From Minisyncoccota bacterium (GTDB taxonomy: Bacteria > Patescibacteriota > Microgenomatia > UBA1400 > PJMF01): DNA of 49,073 bases. The stretch lies in contig JABHWM010000003.1 in NCBI GenBank assembly GCA_018657765.1, positions 1-49,073 on the forward strand. Reading direction: 5' to 3'. The notes beneath the pieces are model-generated. The model saw only the letters and a list, made by a program, of their open reading frames with translations. It made no database searches and had not been told where the DNA came from. Position numbers and translations under genes: made by a program. Positions 5,794 to 14,798 of the stretch are shown here, piece after piece; position 1 is the stretch's first letter; every line of letters starts with the position of its first letter.

Positions 5794-7704
5794 ATGTCCG
5801 AAACATCCAAAAACCTTTTATATCTTCTTCCAGATGTAGCCTATATCGTTGAGCTAGTAAAAGGTAAAGATTCAGATGCTTTACAGATCAGTGATTATCT
5901 TCAAATAAATGGTAGTTTCATGAATGAAAATGAAATCTTAGAAGAAAGCGTTAAAAAGCTTGTTGGTAGAATCAAACCTAAAGAATATGACCTTATTCTT
6001 CCAGATTTTTTGTTTACTAATACTGTAATCACAGTAGAAGAAAAGGGTGAAGAAAAAATTCTAGCGCATGTAGAAAAAGAAGTTATCCCAGGGCTTGATA
6101 TTTCTGAAGATACTCATGAACTTCACTCTTTTGTGTTAACAGAGTTCAAAGGACAAGCAAAAGTTCAGTTAGCTGCTCTAGAGAAAACAGTTCTCAAACC
6201 TTTGCAAAATGCATTTTCAAAAGAAAAAGACCTATCTATTAAACAAGTTGCTCCTTTAAGTTGGACAACTAAATCTTTAATTTCTCTAGAACCTTCCATC
6301 AGTATTATTCAGATGGGAGTTAATCTATATTTGGCTCAACATTACATAGGAGTTGATCAAGCTAATACTGCTGAAGTTGAGGATGCAGCCAAGCTTGTAG
6401 AAACAATTAAAACTCTTAAAGGAGCTGAACCAAGTATCCAGACAGTATATCTACTCGCGAATGCTCTCGTTGAAGAAAAACTAAACGAAGGTCTAAAGGG
6501 TATTCTCCCTGTTCAACAGCTTGCTAAAGAATCAGAAGACTCTGAGATGCCTTCTTATGTAAAACAAGTTATAGAGGCAGCTATTAAAACAATGAGTGTC
6601 TCTGATTATAAAGTGCCTTTGTTTGCATTTAACTCAGCAGATAAAGCTACTGACAAAGTTATTGTTAAAGATGACTCTAAAGAGTCAGAAGAAAAGGAAG
6701 ACACTGTGAAAAAATCTACAGATGCAGTTCCAACAGAAGAAACTAAAACAGAAGCTGCTTTACCCACACCTAAAGAAATAGGTGTAGAAGATACAGATAC
6801 TAAAGATGATAAAGCCGAAGACTCTGTTGAAGACAAAAAAGATGATGAAGAAAAAACAGAAGATAAAGAAGTAGAAAAACCAGAACTTGAAGAAAAAAAA
6901 GAAGATAGCAAAGAAAAAGAGGAAGCCACTGATTCTGCAGAGACAAAAAAAGAACCAGAAAAAAAAGAAGATGATAATAAAGCTAAAGATGAGCCTGCAA
7001 AAGAATCCAAAGAAGAATCTAAGAGTGAAGATAAATCAGCTGTTGAAACAGCTATAGATTTATCTCAATTTGCAAGTACTAAAAGTGAAGAAAAAAAAGA
7101 TAGTAAAAAAGAAGAGAAAGTCACTGATTCTACAGAGACAAAACTAGAAGATGTAAAAACTTCAGAATTACCAAAAGATAAGAATATGGCAGAAGCAAAG
7201 ACAAAGAAGGTCATTAAAAATGATTCTGGAGTAAACAGCATGGTAAAAATGGTGTTCATAGCTCTTGTTAGCTTTTTTGTTACTGTAGGGATAGGTCTTG
7301 GGATAGGTCTTGGTTTCTTAACATTTACAAATAAACAAACAGCAGAAGAAGCTCCAGCAGAAGTTGTTGCTGAAGCATCCCCTTCTCCAGAGCCAACTGC
7401 AGAGCCAACAGCTAATCCAATAGATAGAACTGAATATACTGTTCTGGTTGTTAATGCTACAACAAAGGCTGGTTATGCTGGAGAGATAGCAACTGTTTTG
7501 GAAGAAGCTGGTTTTGAAGATGTTGCTGCAAAGAATGCTAAAGGAGATTATGAAGATGAGAATGTTGCTCTAATGGAGAGTGAAGATACAGATTTGATTA
7601 CCACCTTGGGAGGAGACCTAGACTTTTCTATCAAATATCTTGAGGAAAAAGATGTTGAAGATCCTACTGGAGAGTACGATGTTGTAGTAGTATTAGTAGA
7701 ATGA
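5794..7704 (+). CDS. single-pass envelope protein: ASKHA/PilM-like N domain, acidic linker, LytR_C tail
   Basis: 636 residues in four parts. Residues 1-280 are a folded cytoplasmic domain whose pattern (YDLILPDFLFTNTVITV, then a central VQLAALEKTVLKPLQNAF) recalls actin-like PilM/GspL proteins, though no ATP motif is clear. Residues about 285-480 are a long Lys/Glu/Asp-rich, low-complexity linker, probably disordered. A glycine-rich membrane helix follows (about 484-510, with GIGLGIGLG). Outside the cell there is a Pro/Glu/Ala spacer and a LytR_C domain (YTVLVVNATTKAGYAGEIA, about 547-636). LytR_C domains occur in cell-wall glycopolymer ligases, but the catalytic LCP domain is absent. It lies directly upstream of the ATP synthase operon with its own promoter. 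A role linking cytoplasm and wall is inference. Confidence 0.6.
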   Translation: MSETSKNLLYLLPDVAYIVELVKGKDSDALQISDYLQINGSFMNENEILEESVKKLVGRIKPKEYDLILPDFLFTNTVITVEEKGEEKILAHVEKEVIPGLDISEDTHELHSFVLTEFKGQAKVQLAALEKTVLKPLQNAFSKEKDLSIKQVAPLSWTTKSLISLEPSISIIQMGVNLYLAQHYIGVDQANTAEVEDAAKLVETIKTLKGAEPSIQTVYLLANALVEEKLNEGLKGILPVQQLAKESEDSEMPSYVKQVIEAAIKTMSVSDYKVPLFAFNSADKATDKVIVKDDSKESEEKEDTVKKSTDAVPTEETKTEAALPTPKEIGVEDTDTKDDKAEDSVEDKKDDEEKTEDKEVEKPELEEKKEDSKEKEEATDSAETKKEPEKKEDDNKAKDEPAKESKEESKSEDKSAVETAIDLSQFASTKSEEKKDSKKEEKVTDSTETKLEDVKTSELPKDKNMAEAKTKKVIKNDSGVNSMVKMVFIALVSFFVTVGIGLGIGLGFLTFTNKQTAEEAPAEVVAEASPSPEPTAEPTANPIDRTEYTVLVVNATTKAGYAGEIATVLEEAGFEDVAAKNAKGDYEDENVALMESEDTDLITTLGGDLDFSIKYLEEKDVEDPTGEYDVVVVLVE

Positions 7705-7731
7705 AAGCACTAAACCTTGAGTAAAAACTAC

Positions 7732-7753
7732 TCTTGTGAGAATTCTTACAAGA
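7732..7753. promoter_or_regulatory. operator-like palindrome in the atp promoter
   Basis: A 22-bp near-perfect inverted repeat centred on GAATTC: left half TCTTGTGAGAA, right half TTCTTACAAGA, 20 of 22 positions symmetric. It covers the -35 hexamer and most of the spacer of the ATP synthase promoter, the classic place for a dimeric repressor. There is no T run after it, so it is not an intrinsic terminator. Confidence 0.5.
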
Positions 7754-7761
7754 TGTATAAT
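7734..7761 (+). promoter_or_regulatory. ATP synthase operon promoter
   Basis: -35 TTGTGA (7734-7739), 16-bp spacer, -10 TATAAT (7756-7761), about 55 bases before atpB. The spacer is occupied by a palindrome. Confidence 0.7.
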
Positions 7762-7816
7762 CGGGTTTGTGATTTTTGTTTTTAATTAAAATTAATAAAT
7801 TATTTGGAGAGACACA

Positions 7817-8743
7817 ATGGCAGCAAATCTGCATATTTCTATTTCAGCCGAAACATTAACTTCTTTTGGACCCCTTAATTTCTCTAACTCTCTTTTGACA
7901 AGCTCAATCGTTACAATTCTGATGCTCATCCTTATTGTGAAGATTCGTTTGAGCTTAGATTCTAATAAGTCTAAGATTAGTGGTTGGCAAAATTTCTCAG
8001 AATTTATTACTGAGGGATTTTACGGAATGGTTCAAGGTGTAACGGGTGATCACAAAAAGACCCGTTTTTTTCTGCCTTTTTTCATGTCTTTCTTTCTTTT
8101 CATTTTATTGAATAACTGGCTTGGTTTACTTCCTGGAGTTGGTACAATTGGTTTTAGAGAAACAGCTGAAGGCACTGAGCATGCTGTTTTATTAAATAAA
8201 GAGCTTTCTGTTCCAGTTTCAAAAGTCATGGCTTCTACAGAAGAAACTATTCATTTGGAAGAAACAGCAACAGAGAATAATGAAGAGGTTCATGCAGTCG
8301 AAGCAGCCGAAGAACATACAGAAGAAGCAACTGATCATAGTGTGTTTGTTCCCTATCTTCGTGCTGGAACAGCTGATATTAACACAGCCCTTGCTTTGGG
8401 ATTATTTTCTCAAGTAATGGCACAAATTATTGGTATCAAATATTTGGGCCTTTCTTATTTTAAGAAATTCTTTAATTTTAAAAATCCTATTATGGGTTTT
8501 GTTGGAACTTTGGAACTCATATCAGAGTTTTCAAAAGTTCTTTCTTACACGTTCCGTCTTTTTGGAAATATTTTTGCTGGAGAAGTGCTATTGGTAGTTA
8601 TGAGTGCTCTTGTTCCACTAATTGTGCCAATGCCTTTCTATGGTCTTGAAATTTTTGTTGGTGTTATTCAAGCTCTAGTTTTCTCACTTTTGTCTATAGT
8701 ATTTTTTAACATTGCGACTATAAGTCACGATGAACACGAATAG
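7817..8743 (+). CDS. atpB: F0F1 ATP synthase subunit a
   Basis: Membrane stator subunit that forms the two proton half-channels against the c ring. The essential Arg sits at residue 247 in SYTFRLFGNIFAGE, and the last helices (LEIFVGVIQALVFSLLSIVFF) are conserved. GGAGAG precedes ATG 7817. The family is about 240-270 residues; this one is 308 because of a Glu/His-rich insert at roughly 115-177, between LLPGVGTIGF and the conserved VPYLRAGTADINT. The insert is unlike the rest of the protein and presumably faces the aqueous side. First gene of atpBEFHAGDC. Confidence 0.95.
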   Translation: MAANLHISISAETLTSFGPLNFSNSLLTSSIVTILMLILIVKIRLSLDSNKSKISGWQNFSEFITEGFYGMVQGVTGDHKKTRFFLPFFMSFFLFILLNNWLGLLPGVGTIGFRETAEGTEHAVLLNKELSVPVSKVMASTEETIHLEETATENNEEVHAVEAAEEHTEEATDHSVFVPYLRAGTADINTALALGLFSQVMAQIIGIKYLGLSYFKKFFNFKNPIMGFVGTLELISEFSKVLSYTFRLFGNIFAGEVLLVVMSALVPLIVPMPFYGLEIFVGVIQALVFSLLSIVFFNIATISHDEHE

Positions 8744-8772
8744 AAATATATAAAGTAATAAGAAGGATATAA

Positions 8773-8991
<219 letters not shown>

Positions 8992-9004
8992 AAAGGAATC
9001 TATT

Positions 9005-9490
9005 ATGGATATTCAATTACCACAAATTATTTTTCAACTAATAAATTTCGGCGTTGTGTTTGGTGCATTAGTATATTTGCTATACAAACCAACACAGAAG
9101 ATTTTAGATGCAAGAGTAAAGCGCGTTGCTGCTAGTCTCAAAGAAGTTGATAGAATCGAAGCTGAAAAAGAAAAAATTCAGGCACTAAAAACTAAAACTA
9201 AAAGAACAGCTGATAAAGAAGCTGCTGTTATCTTAGAAAAAGCTCAAAAAACAGCAAACTCTAAGAAACAAGAATTAGTTGCAAAAACTAAAGAGTCTTT
9301 ACAAGAAGAAATGAAAAAAGCTCAAGCTTCTTGGAAACAAGAAAAAAAGCAACTCATTTCTGATTCTAAAAAGCAAATGGTTGATGCTGTAGTAGAAGTA
9401 AGCTCTATTGTTTTAGGAAAGAAAATCGATTCCAAAACAGATGAAAAACTTATTTCTAAAAGTCTTGAAGAAGTGTTGCAAAACATTTAA
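9005..9490 (+). CDS. atpF: F0F1 ATP synthase subunit b
   Basis: Peripheral stalk subunit: one N-terminal membrane helix (about residues 8-27) and a long charged coiled coil rich in Lys, Glu and Ala. I chose ATG 9005 (MDIQLPQIIF) because AAAAGGAA lies 6 bases upstream. An in-frame ATG at 8984 would overlap atpE and add only MYKKESI. 161 residues. It normally binds the delta subunit at its C end; delta is very short here. Confidence 0.93.
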   Translation: MDIQLPQIIFQLINFGVVFGALVYLLYKPTQKILDARVKRVAASLKEVDRIEAEKEKIQALKTKTKRTADKEAAVILEKAQKTANSKKQELVAKTKESLQEEMKKAQASWKQEKKQLISDSKKQMVDAVVEVSSIVLGKKIDSKTDEKLISKSLEEVLQNI

Positions 9491-9580
9491 AGAAACAATT
9501 AATAGCTTACAAATAGTTCAATAATTTTACTCAGTAAAAAAAGTGTAAAACTAAGGACATTCTTGAGACAAAGGTTATAA

Positions 9581-9805
9581 ATGAAAAAAATTATTGTTAC
9601 AACAGCTCATACTCTCTCTAAAAATAATTTAGAGACTTTGAAGAAAGCATTTTCCAAAAAATATGGAAAAAGTGTTGAATATGATCTCAGAGTGGATCCT
9701 TCAGTAATTGGAGGAATTAAAGTTGTAGATGGCTCACGTGCCGTTGATATGACTGTCTCTGGTCAACTTTCTCAGCTTAAAAAGCAAGTATTAGCAAAAA
9801 TGTAG
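9581..9805 (+). CDS. atpH: truncated F0F1 ATP synthase subunit delta
   Basis: Only the C-terminal domain of delta/OSCP is present: 74 residues against about 175-180. The conserved C-terminal pattern is clear ([14 protein letters not shown], then [28 protein letters not shown] is in register with family members). The six-helix N-terminal domain that binds the alpha subunit N termini is absent, and the 90 bases upstream contain no frame that could encode it. ACAAAGG precedes ATG 9581, so the start looks genuine. It sits in the normal operon position between b and alpha. Confidence 0.82.
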   Translation: MKKIIVTTAHTLSKNNLETLKKAFSKKYGKSVEYDLRVDPSVIGGIKVVDGSRAVDMTVSGQLSQLKKQVLAKM

Positions 9806-9825
9806 TTTATAGAAAATATAATAAT

Positions 9826-11379
9826 ATGCCAAGTAAAAAGACTTCTCCAAAAAAAATAGCTGAATCAGCCTTTCAATTAAGAGATTTATTCAATGATATT
9901 AAAGTATCCTCTAGTGCTGAATCAGTAGGTGAAGTAACTGTCTATGCTGATGGAGTTATTAAAGCTTCAGGATTACAAGAGGTTCAATCTGGAGAAATCG
10001 TTGAGATTGCTGGAAAGAAGCTTGGTTTAGCTTTAAATCTAGAAGAAAAAGAAGTTGGTATCGTTGTTATGGGTGATCCGATGGGTATTGGTGTTGGTGA
10101 TATTGTGGCTAGAACTGGTCGTATCCTTTCTGTTGGTGCTAGTGAAGCTATTCTTGGTCGGGTTGTTAATAGTTTGGGTGAGGCAATTGATGGAAAAGGT
10201 TCTATTCCTGCAAAAAAATACATGCCTCTTGAAAAAGTGGCTCCTGGAGTTATGACCAGACAATCTGTTTCTGTTCCTTTGCAGACAGGTATTAAATCAG
10301 TCGATGCCATGATTCCAGTTGGAAGAGGACAACGTGAGTTGATTATTGGTGATCGTTCTACAGGTAAAACAGCTATTGCTTTGGGAACTATTTTGAATCA
10401 AAAACAAGAAGATGTGATTTGTGTTTATGTAGCTATTGGTCAGAAGAGAGCTTCTATTGCTCAAACTATGCAAACTCTAGAAGAACATGGTTCTATGGAC
10501 TATTCAATCATTGTTTCTGCTACAGCTTCAGATACAGCTGCAGAACAGTTTTTAGCTCCATATACTGGTTTGGCAATTGCTGAATATTTCTTAGAACAAG
10601 GCAGAGATGTTTTAGTTGTCTATGATGATCTTACAAAACATGCTCAGGCATATCGTGAGATTTCTCTTTTACTAAGACGCCCTAGTGGTCGTGAAGCTTA
10701 TCCTGGTGATGTTTTCTACTTACATTCTCGTTTGCTAGAAAGAGCTTGTCGTTTGAATAAAGAGAATGGTGGTGGTTCTATCACTGCTCTACCTATTATT
10801 GAAACTCAAGCAAATGATGTTTCTGCATATATTCCTACTAATGTTATTTCTATTACTGATGGTCAAATTTATCTTGAAGCAGATCTTTTTAATTCTGGTA
10901 TGAAACCAGCTATTAATGTTGGCCTTTCTGTCTCTCGTGTAGGAAGTGCTGCCCAACTAAAAGCTATGAAACAGGTTGCGGGAACCATGAAGTTAGATCT
11001 TGCTCAATTTAGAGAACTCCAAGCTTTTGCTCAGTTTAGTTCTGATTTAGATGAAAGAACAAAGAAAACTTTAGATCGTGGTACTAGAATAAATGAAGTT
11101 CTAAAGCAGGGATGGGATAAACCTCTTAATGTTTCGGAACAAGCTGTTGTTATTTTTGCAGCAGTTAATGGATATCTAGATGATGTAAAAGAAGATTTAG
11201 TAACTAAGTGGGAATCAACTTACTTAGAGTACATTCATACTTCACACCAATCTCTTTTAGATGAAATTTTGGAAGAGAAGAAGCTAACTGATGGAATTAT
11301 TGAAAAACTCAAGAAAGCAGTATCAACCTTTAACGAACTTCACAAAGAGATGATGCTTGTGAAGGAAAATGAGAAGTAA
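9826..11379 (+). CDS. atpA: F0F1 ATP synthase subunit alpha
   Basis: Non-catalytic nucleotide-binding subunit of F1. The Walker A is GDRSTGKT, and the family pattern [13 protein letters not shown] and the later [20 protein letters not shown] are intact. 517 residues, normal. The N terminus ([15 protein letters not shown]) is the segment that binds the delta N-terminal domain in other species; that domain is missing here. No clear Shine-Dalgarno; translation is probably coupled within the operon. Confidence 0.97.
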   Translation: MPSKKTSPKKIAESAFQLRDLFNDIKVSSSAESVGEVTVYADGVIKASGLQEVQSGEIVEIAGKKLGLALNLEEKEVGIVVMGDPMGIGVGDIVARTGRILSVGASEAILGRVVNSLGEAIDGKGSIPAKKYMPLEKVAPGVMTRQSVSVPLQTGIKSVDAMIPVGRGQRELIIGDRSTGKTAIALGTILNQKQEDVICVYVAIGQKRASIAQTMQTLEEHGSMDYSIIVSATASDTAAEQFLAPYTGLAIAEYFLEQGRDVLVVYDDLTKHAQAYREISLLLRRPSGREAYPGDVFYLHSRLLERACRLNKENGGGSITALPIIETQANDVSAYIPTNVISITDGQIYLEADLFNSGMKPAINVGLSVSRVGSAAQLKAMKQVAGTMKLDLAQFRELQAFAQFSSDLDERTKKTLDRGTRINEVLKQGWDKPLNVSEQAVVIFAAVNGYLDDVKEDLVTKWESTYLEYIHTSHQSLLDEILEEKKLTDGIIEKLKKAVSTFNELHKEMMLVKENEK

Positions 11380-11388
11380 AAAAGCACT

Positions 11389-12264
11389 ATGGCCAATCAA
11401 ATCCAGGTCAAACGCCGCATTGGAACTGCTAAGAATATCTCCAAGATTACAAAAGCAATGGAGATGGTTGCTGCTAGCAAAATGAAGAAAGCTCAAGATC
11501 AAGCTTTGGCTGCTCGTCCTTACTCTCAGGCACTTTATGATTCTATAGCTACTATTTCTCAGGCTTCAAAACTAGATGAACATCCACTTCTTTCTAATCA
11601 TGAAAAAGGTATTCCTATGATTTTGATTATCGGAACAGATAAAGGTTTATGTGGTGCTTTGAATGGTAATTTAATGAAAAAGTTATCTCTTTGGAAAAAA
11701 GAACATAAAAATGGTGAGGTTATTGCTGTCGGTAAAAAAGCTGTTTTGTCAGCTAGATCCCTAGGTATGACTGTTCATGCTCAATTTACTCAGATTGTGG
11801 AGGATGTAGAAACTAAAGATCTTCTTCCAATTATGACTTTAGTTTTGAATGGTTTTTCAGATCAGAAATTCAAATCTGTTGATATTCTTTATACTGATTT
11901 TATAAATACTTTGTCTCAAAAACCAAAGCAGGCTGCTCTACTTCCTCTTTCAAGGACATTCAAACCAGATGTAGTTGTAAGCAAGGTAAATGAAGAAATG
12001 ACTACTAAAGCATATGTTTTTGAACCTAGTCCCAAGCAAATATTAGATAATCTTCTTCCATTTTATTTGGAAAACACTATTTTTCATTCATTCATAGAAG
12101 CTAAAGCTAGTGAGCATAGCGCTAGAATGGTATCAATGAAGAATGCTAGTGAAAATGCTGGAGAATTAGTCGATGAACTAAAACTTATATACAATAAAAC
12201 ACGTCAGCAAGGTATTACTACAGAATTGTTAGATATTATCTCTGCAACTATGTCGTTAAATTAG
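11389..12264 (+). CDS. atpG: F0F1 ATP synthase subunit gamma
   Basis: Central rotor shaft. The N-terminal helix RIGTAKNISKITKAMEMVA and the C-terminal helix MKNASENAGELVDELKLIYN are the conserved coiled coil that turns inside the alpha3-beta3 ring. IGTDKGLCGALNGNL is the conserved Rossmann-like strand region. 291 residues, normal. It follows atpA by 9 bases. Confidence 0.96.
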   Translation: MANQIQVKRRIGTAKNISKITKAMEMVAASKMKKAQDQALAARPYSQALYDSIATISQASKLDEHPLLSNHEKGIPMILIIGTDKGLCGALNGNLMKKLSLWKKEHKNGEVIAVGKKAVLSARSLGMTVHAQFTQIVEDVETKDLLPIMTLVLNGFSDQKFKSVDILYTDFINTLSQKPKQAALLPLSRTFKPDVVVSKVNEEMTTKAYVFEPSPKQILDNLLPFYLENTIFHSFIEAKASEHSARMVSMKNASENAGELVDELKLIYNKTRQQGITTELLDIISATMSLN

Positions 12265-13704
<1,440 letters not shown>

Positions 13705-13707
13705 AAT

Positions 13708-14127
13708 ATGAGAAAATTTCTTCTTAAAATAGTCTCTCAAGAAAAAGAACTACTTTCTATAGAAGTAGAGTCTGTTTCTTTGCCTACTACAGAAGGTGAG
13801 ATAACTGTTTTGTATAAACATATTCCTCTTTTTTCACAGTTGAAAACAGGTGAGTTGATTTATCGTATCGGTGAAGAAGAAAAAAGTGTTGTTGTGTCTA
13901 ATGGATTTGTTAATATCTCTCCGATGAGTGAAGTAACTGTAATGACAGATAGTGGAGTTTTGGCCCGTGATATCAGCATTGCCAAAGCAGAGGCTGCTGT
14001 CAAAGCTGCTCACGAGACAATGAAGAAAACACAAAATCAACGAGAACTAATATTAGCAGAAGCTTCTTTGAGACAAGCGATGATGGAAATTAGAGTTGCT
14101 CAGAAAACAAAAAAAGCAAGAATTTAA
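13708..14127 (+). CDS. atpC: F0F1 ATP synthase subunit epsilon
   Basis: Rotor subunit that can inhibit ATP hydrolysis. The N-terminal beta sandwich (VESVSLPTTEGEITVLYKH, then the IGEEEKSVVVSNGFVNI strands) and the C-terminal helical hairpin (from about residue 92, KAEAAVKAAHETMKKT) are complete in 139 residues. It starts 3 bases after atpD and is the last gene of the operon. Confidence 0.93.
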   Translation: MRKFLLKIVSQEKELLSIEVESVSLPTTEGEITVLYKHIPLFSQLKTGELIYRIGEEEKSVVVSNGFVNISPMSEVTVMTDSGVLARDISIAKAEAAVKAAHETMKKTQNQRELILAEASLRQAMMEIRVAQKTKKARI

Positions 14128-14135
14128 TACTGCAC

Positions 14136-14163
14136 TTGTCACAATTTAAAAACCATTTATACT
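14136..14163 (+). promoter_or_regulatory. greA promoter, leaderless
   Basis: -35 TTGTCA (14136-14141), 16-bp spacer, -10 TATACT (14158-14163). The greA ATG at 14173 is 9 bases downstream with no Shine-Dalgarno. Transcription should start at or next to the start codon. Confidence 0.72.
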
Positions 14164-14172
14164 AGGCCCATT

Positions 14173-14649
14173 ATGGCAAACGATAAAAAAATCCAATTAA
14201 CTGCTGAAGGTCTTGAAGAACTCAAGGCTGAATTGAAGCAACTAAAAACAGAAAAGCTTCCTAAAGTTATAGCTCGTGTTTCCTCTGCTAGAGAACAGGG
14301 TGATCTTTCTGAAAATGCAGATTATCATAGTGCAAAAGAAGAACAAAATTTTGTTGAAACTAGAATTTCCGAGATTGAAGATGTTGTTTCCAGAGCTAAA
14401 GTAGTCAAGGGAACAAAAAGTACTTCAAAAGTAGGGATTAGTTCAAAAGTAGAAATTACCTTAAAAGGTAAGCCAGGAAAAACATATACTTATGAAGTTG
14501 TTGGTGAATTTGAGGCAGATCCTGAAGAAGGAAAAGTCTCTGCAGTCTCCCCTATGGGAAAGGCTCTTCTTGGAAAGAAGAAGGGTGAGTCTATTTCTGT
14601 AATAGCTCCAGCGGGAGAGATTGAGTATATTGTTAAAAATATAAAATAA
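14173..14649 (+). CDS. greA: transcription elongation factor GreA
   Basis: Stimulates RNA cleavage by backtracked RNA polymerase. The N-terminal coiled coil has the conserved tip with acidic residues (REQGDLSENADYHSAKEEQ) and the C-terminal FKBP-like domain ends VSPMGKALLGKKKGE. 158 residues, standard. Its own promoter lies between it and atpC. A strong terminator at 14674 ends the unit. Confidence 0.96.
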   Translation: MANDKKIQLTAEGLEELKAELKQLKTEKLPKVIARVSSAREQGDLSENADYHSAKEEQNFVETRISEIEDVVSRAKVVKGTKSTSKVGISSKVEITLKGKPGKTYTYEVVGEFEADPEEGKVSAVSPMGKALLGKKKGESISVIAPAGEIEYIVKNIK

Positions 14650-14673
14650 AATAACACTCAAAAAATAAAAACT

Positions 14674-14700
14674 CCCCGCTAAATATAAGCGGGGTTTTTA
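14674..14700 (+). terminator. intrinsic terminator after greA
   Basis: CCCCGCT (14674-14680) and AGCGGGG (14688-14694), then TTTTTA. Confidence 0.9.
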
Positions 14701-14756
14701 GTTTAATGAGATAAATAAAAAAAAGTATAAAATAGTAAAAATTACATTTCCAACCC

Positions 14757-14785
14757 TCGAAATACCAGGGTAAAAAAGGTACAAT
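14757..14785 (+). promoter_or_regulatory. lysS promoter
   Basis: -35 TCGAAA (14757-14762), 17-bp spacer, -10 TACAAT (14780-14785). ATG 14799 is 13 bases downstream, so the leader is only a few bases long. Confidence 0.45.
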
Positions 14786-14798
14786 AATAGAAGAAAAT

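Noticed and set aside
6606..7010. Minus-strand 134-codon Ser/Phe-rich frame
   Set aside because: It is the antisense shadow of the Lys/Glu/Asp-rich linker of the 5794-7704 gene; low-complexity codons keep the reverse frame open.
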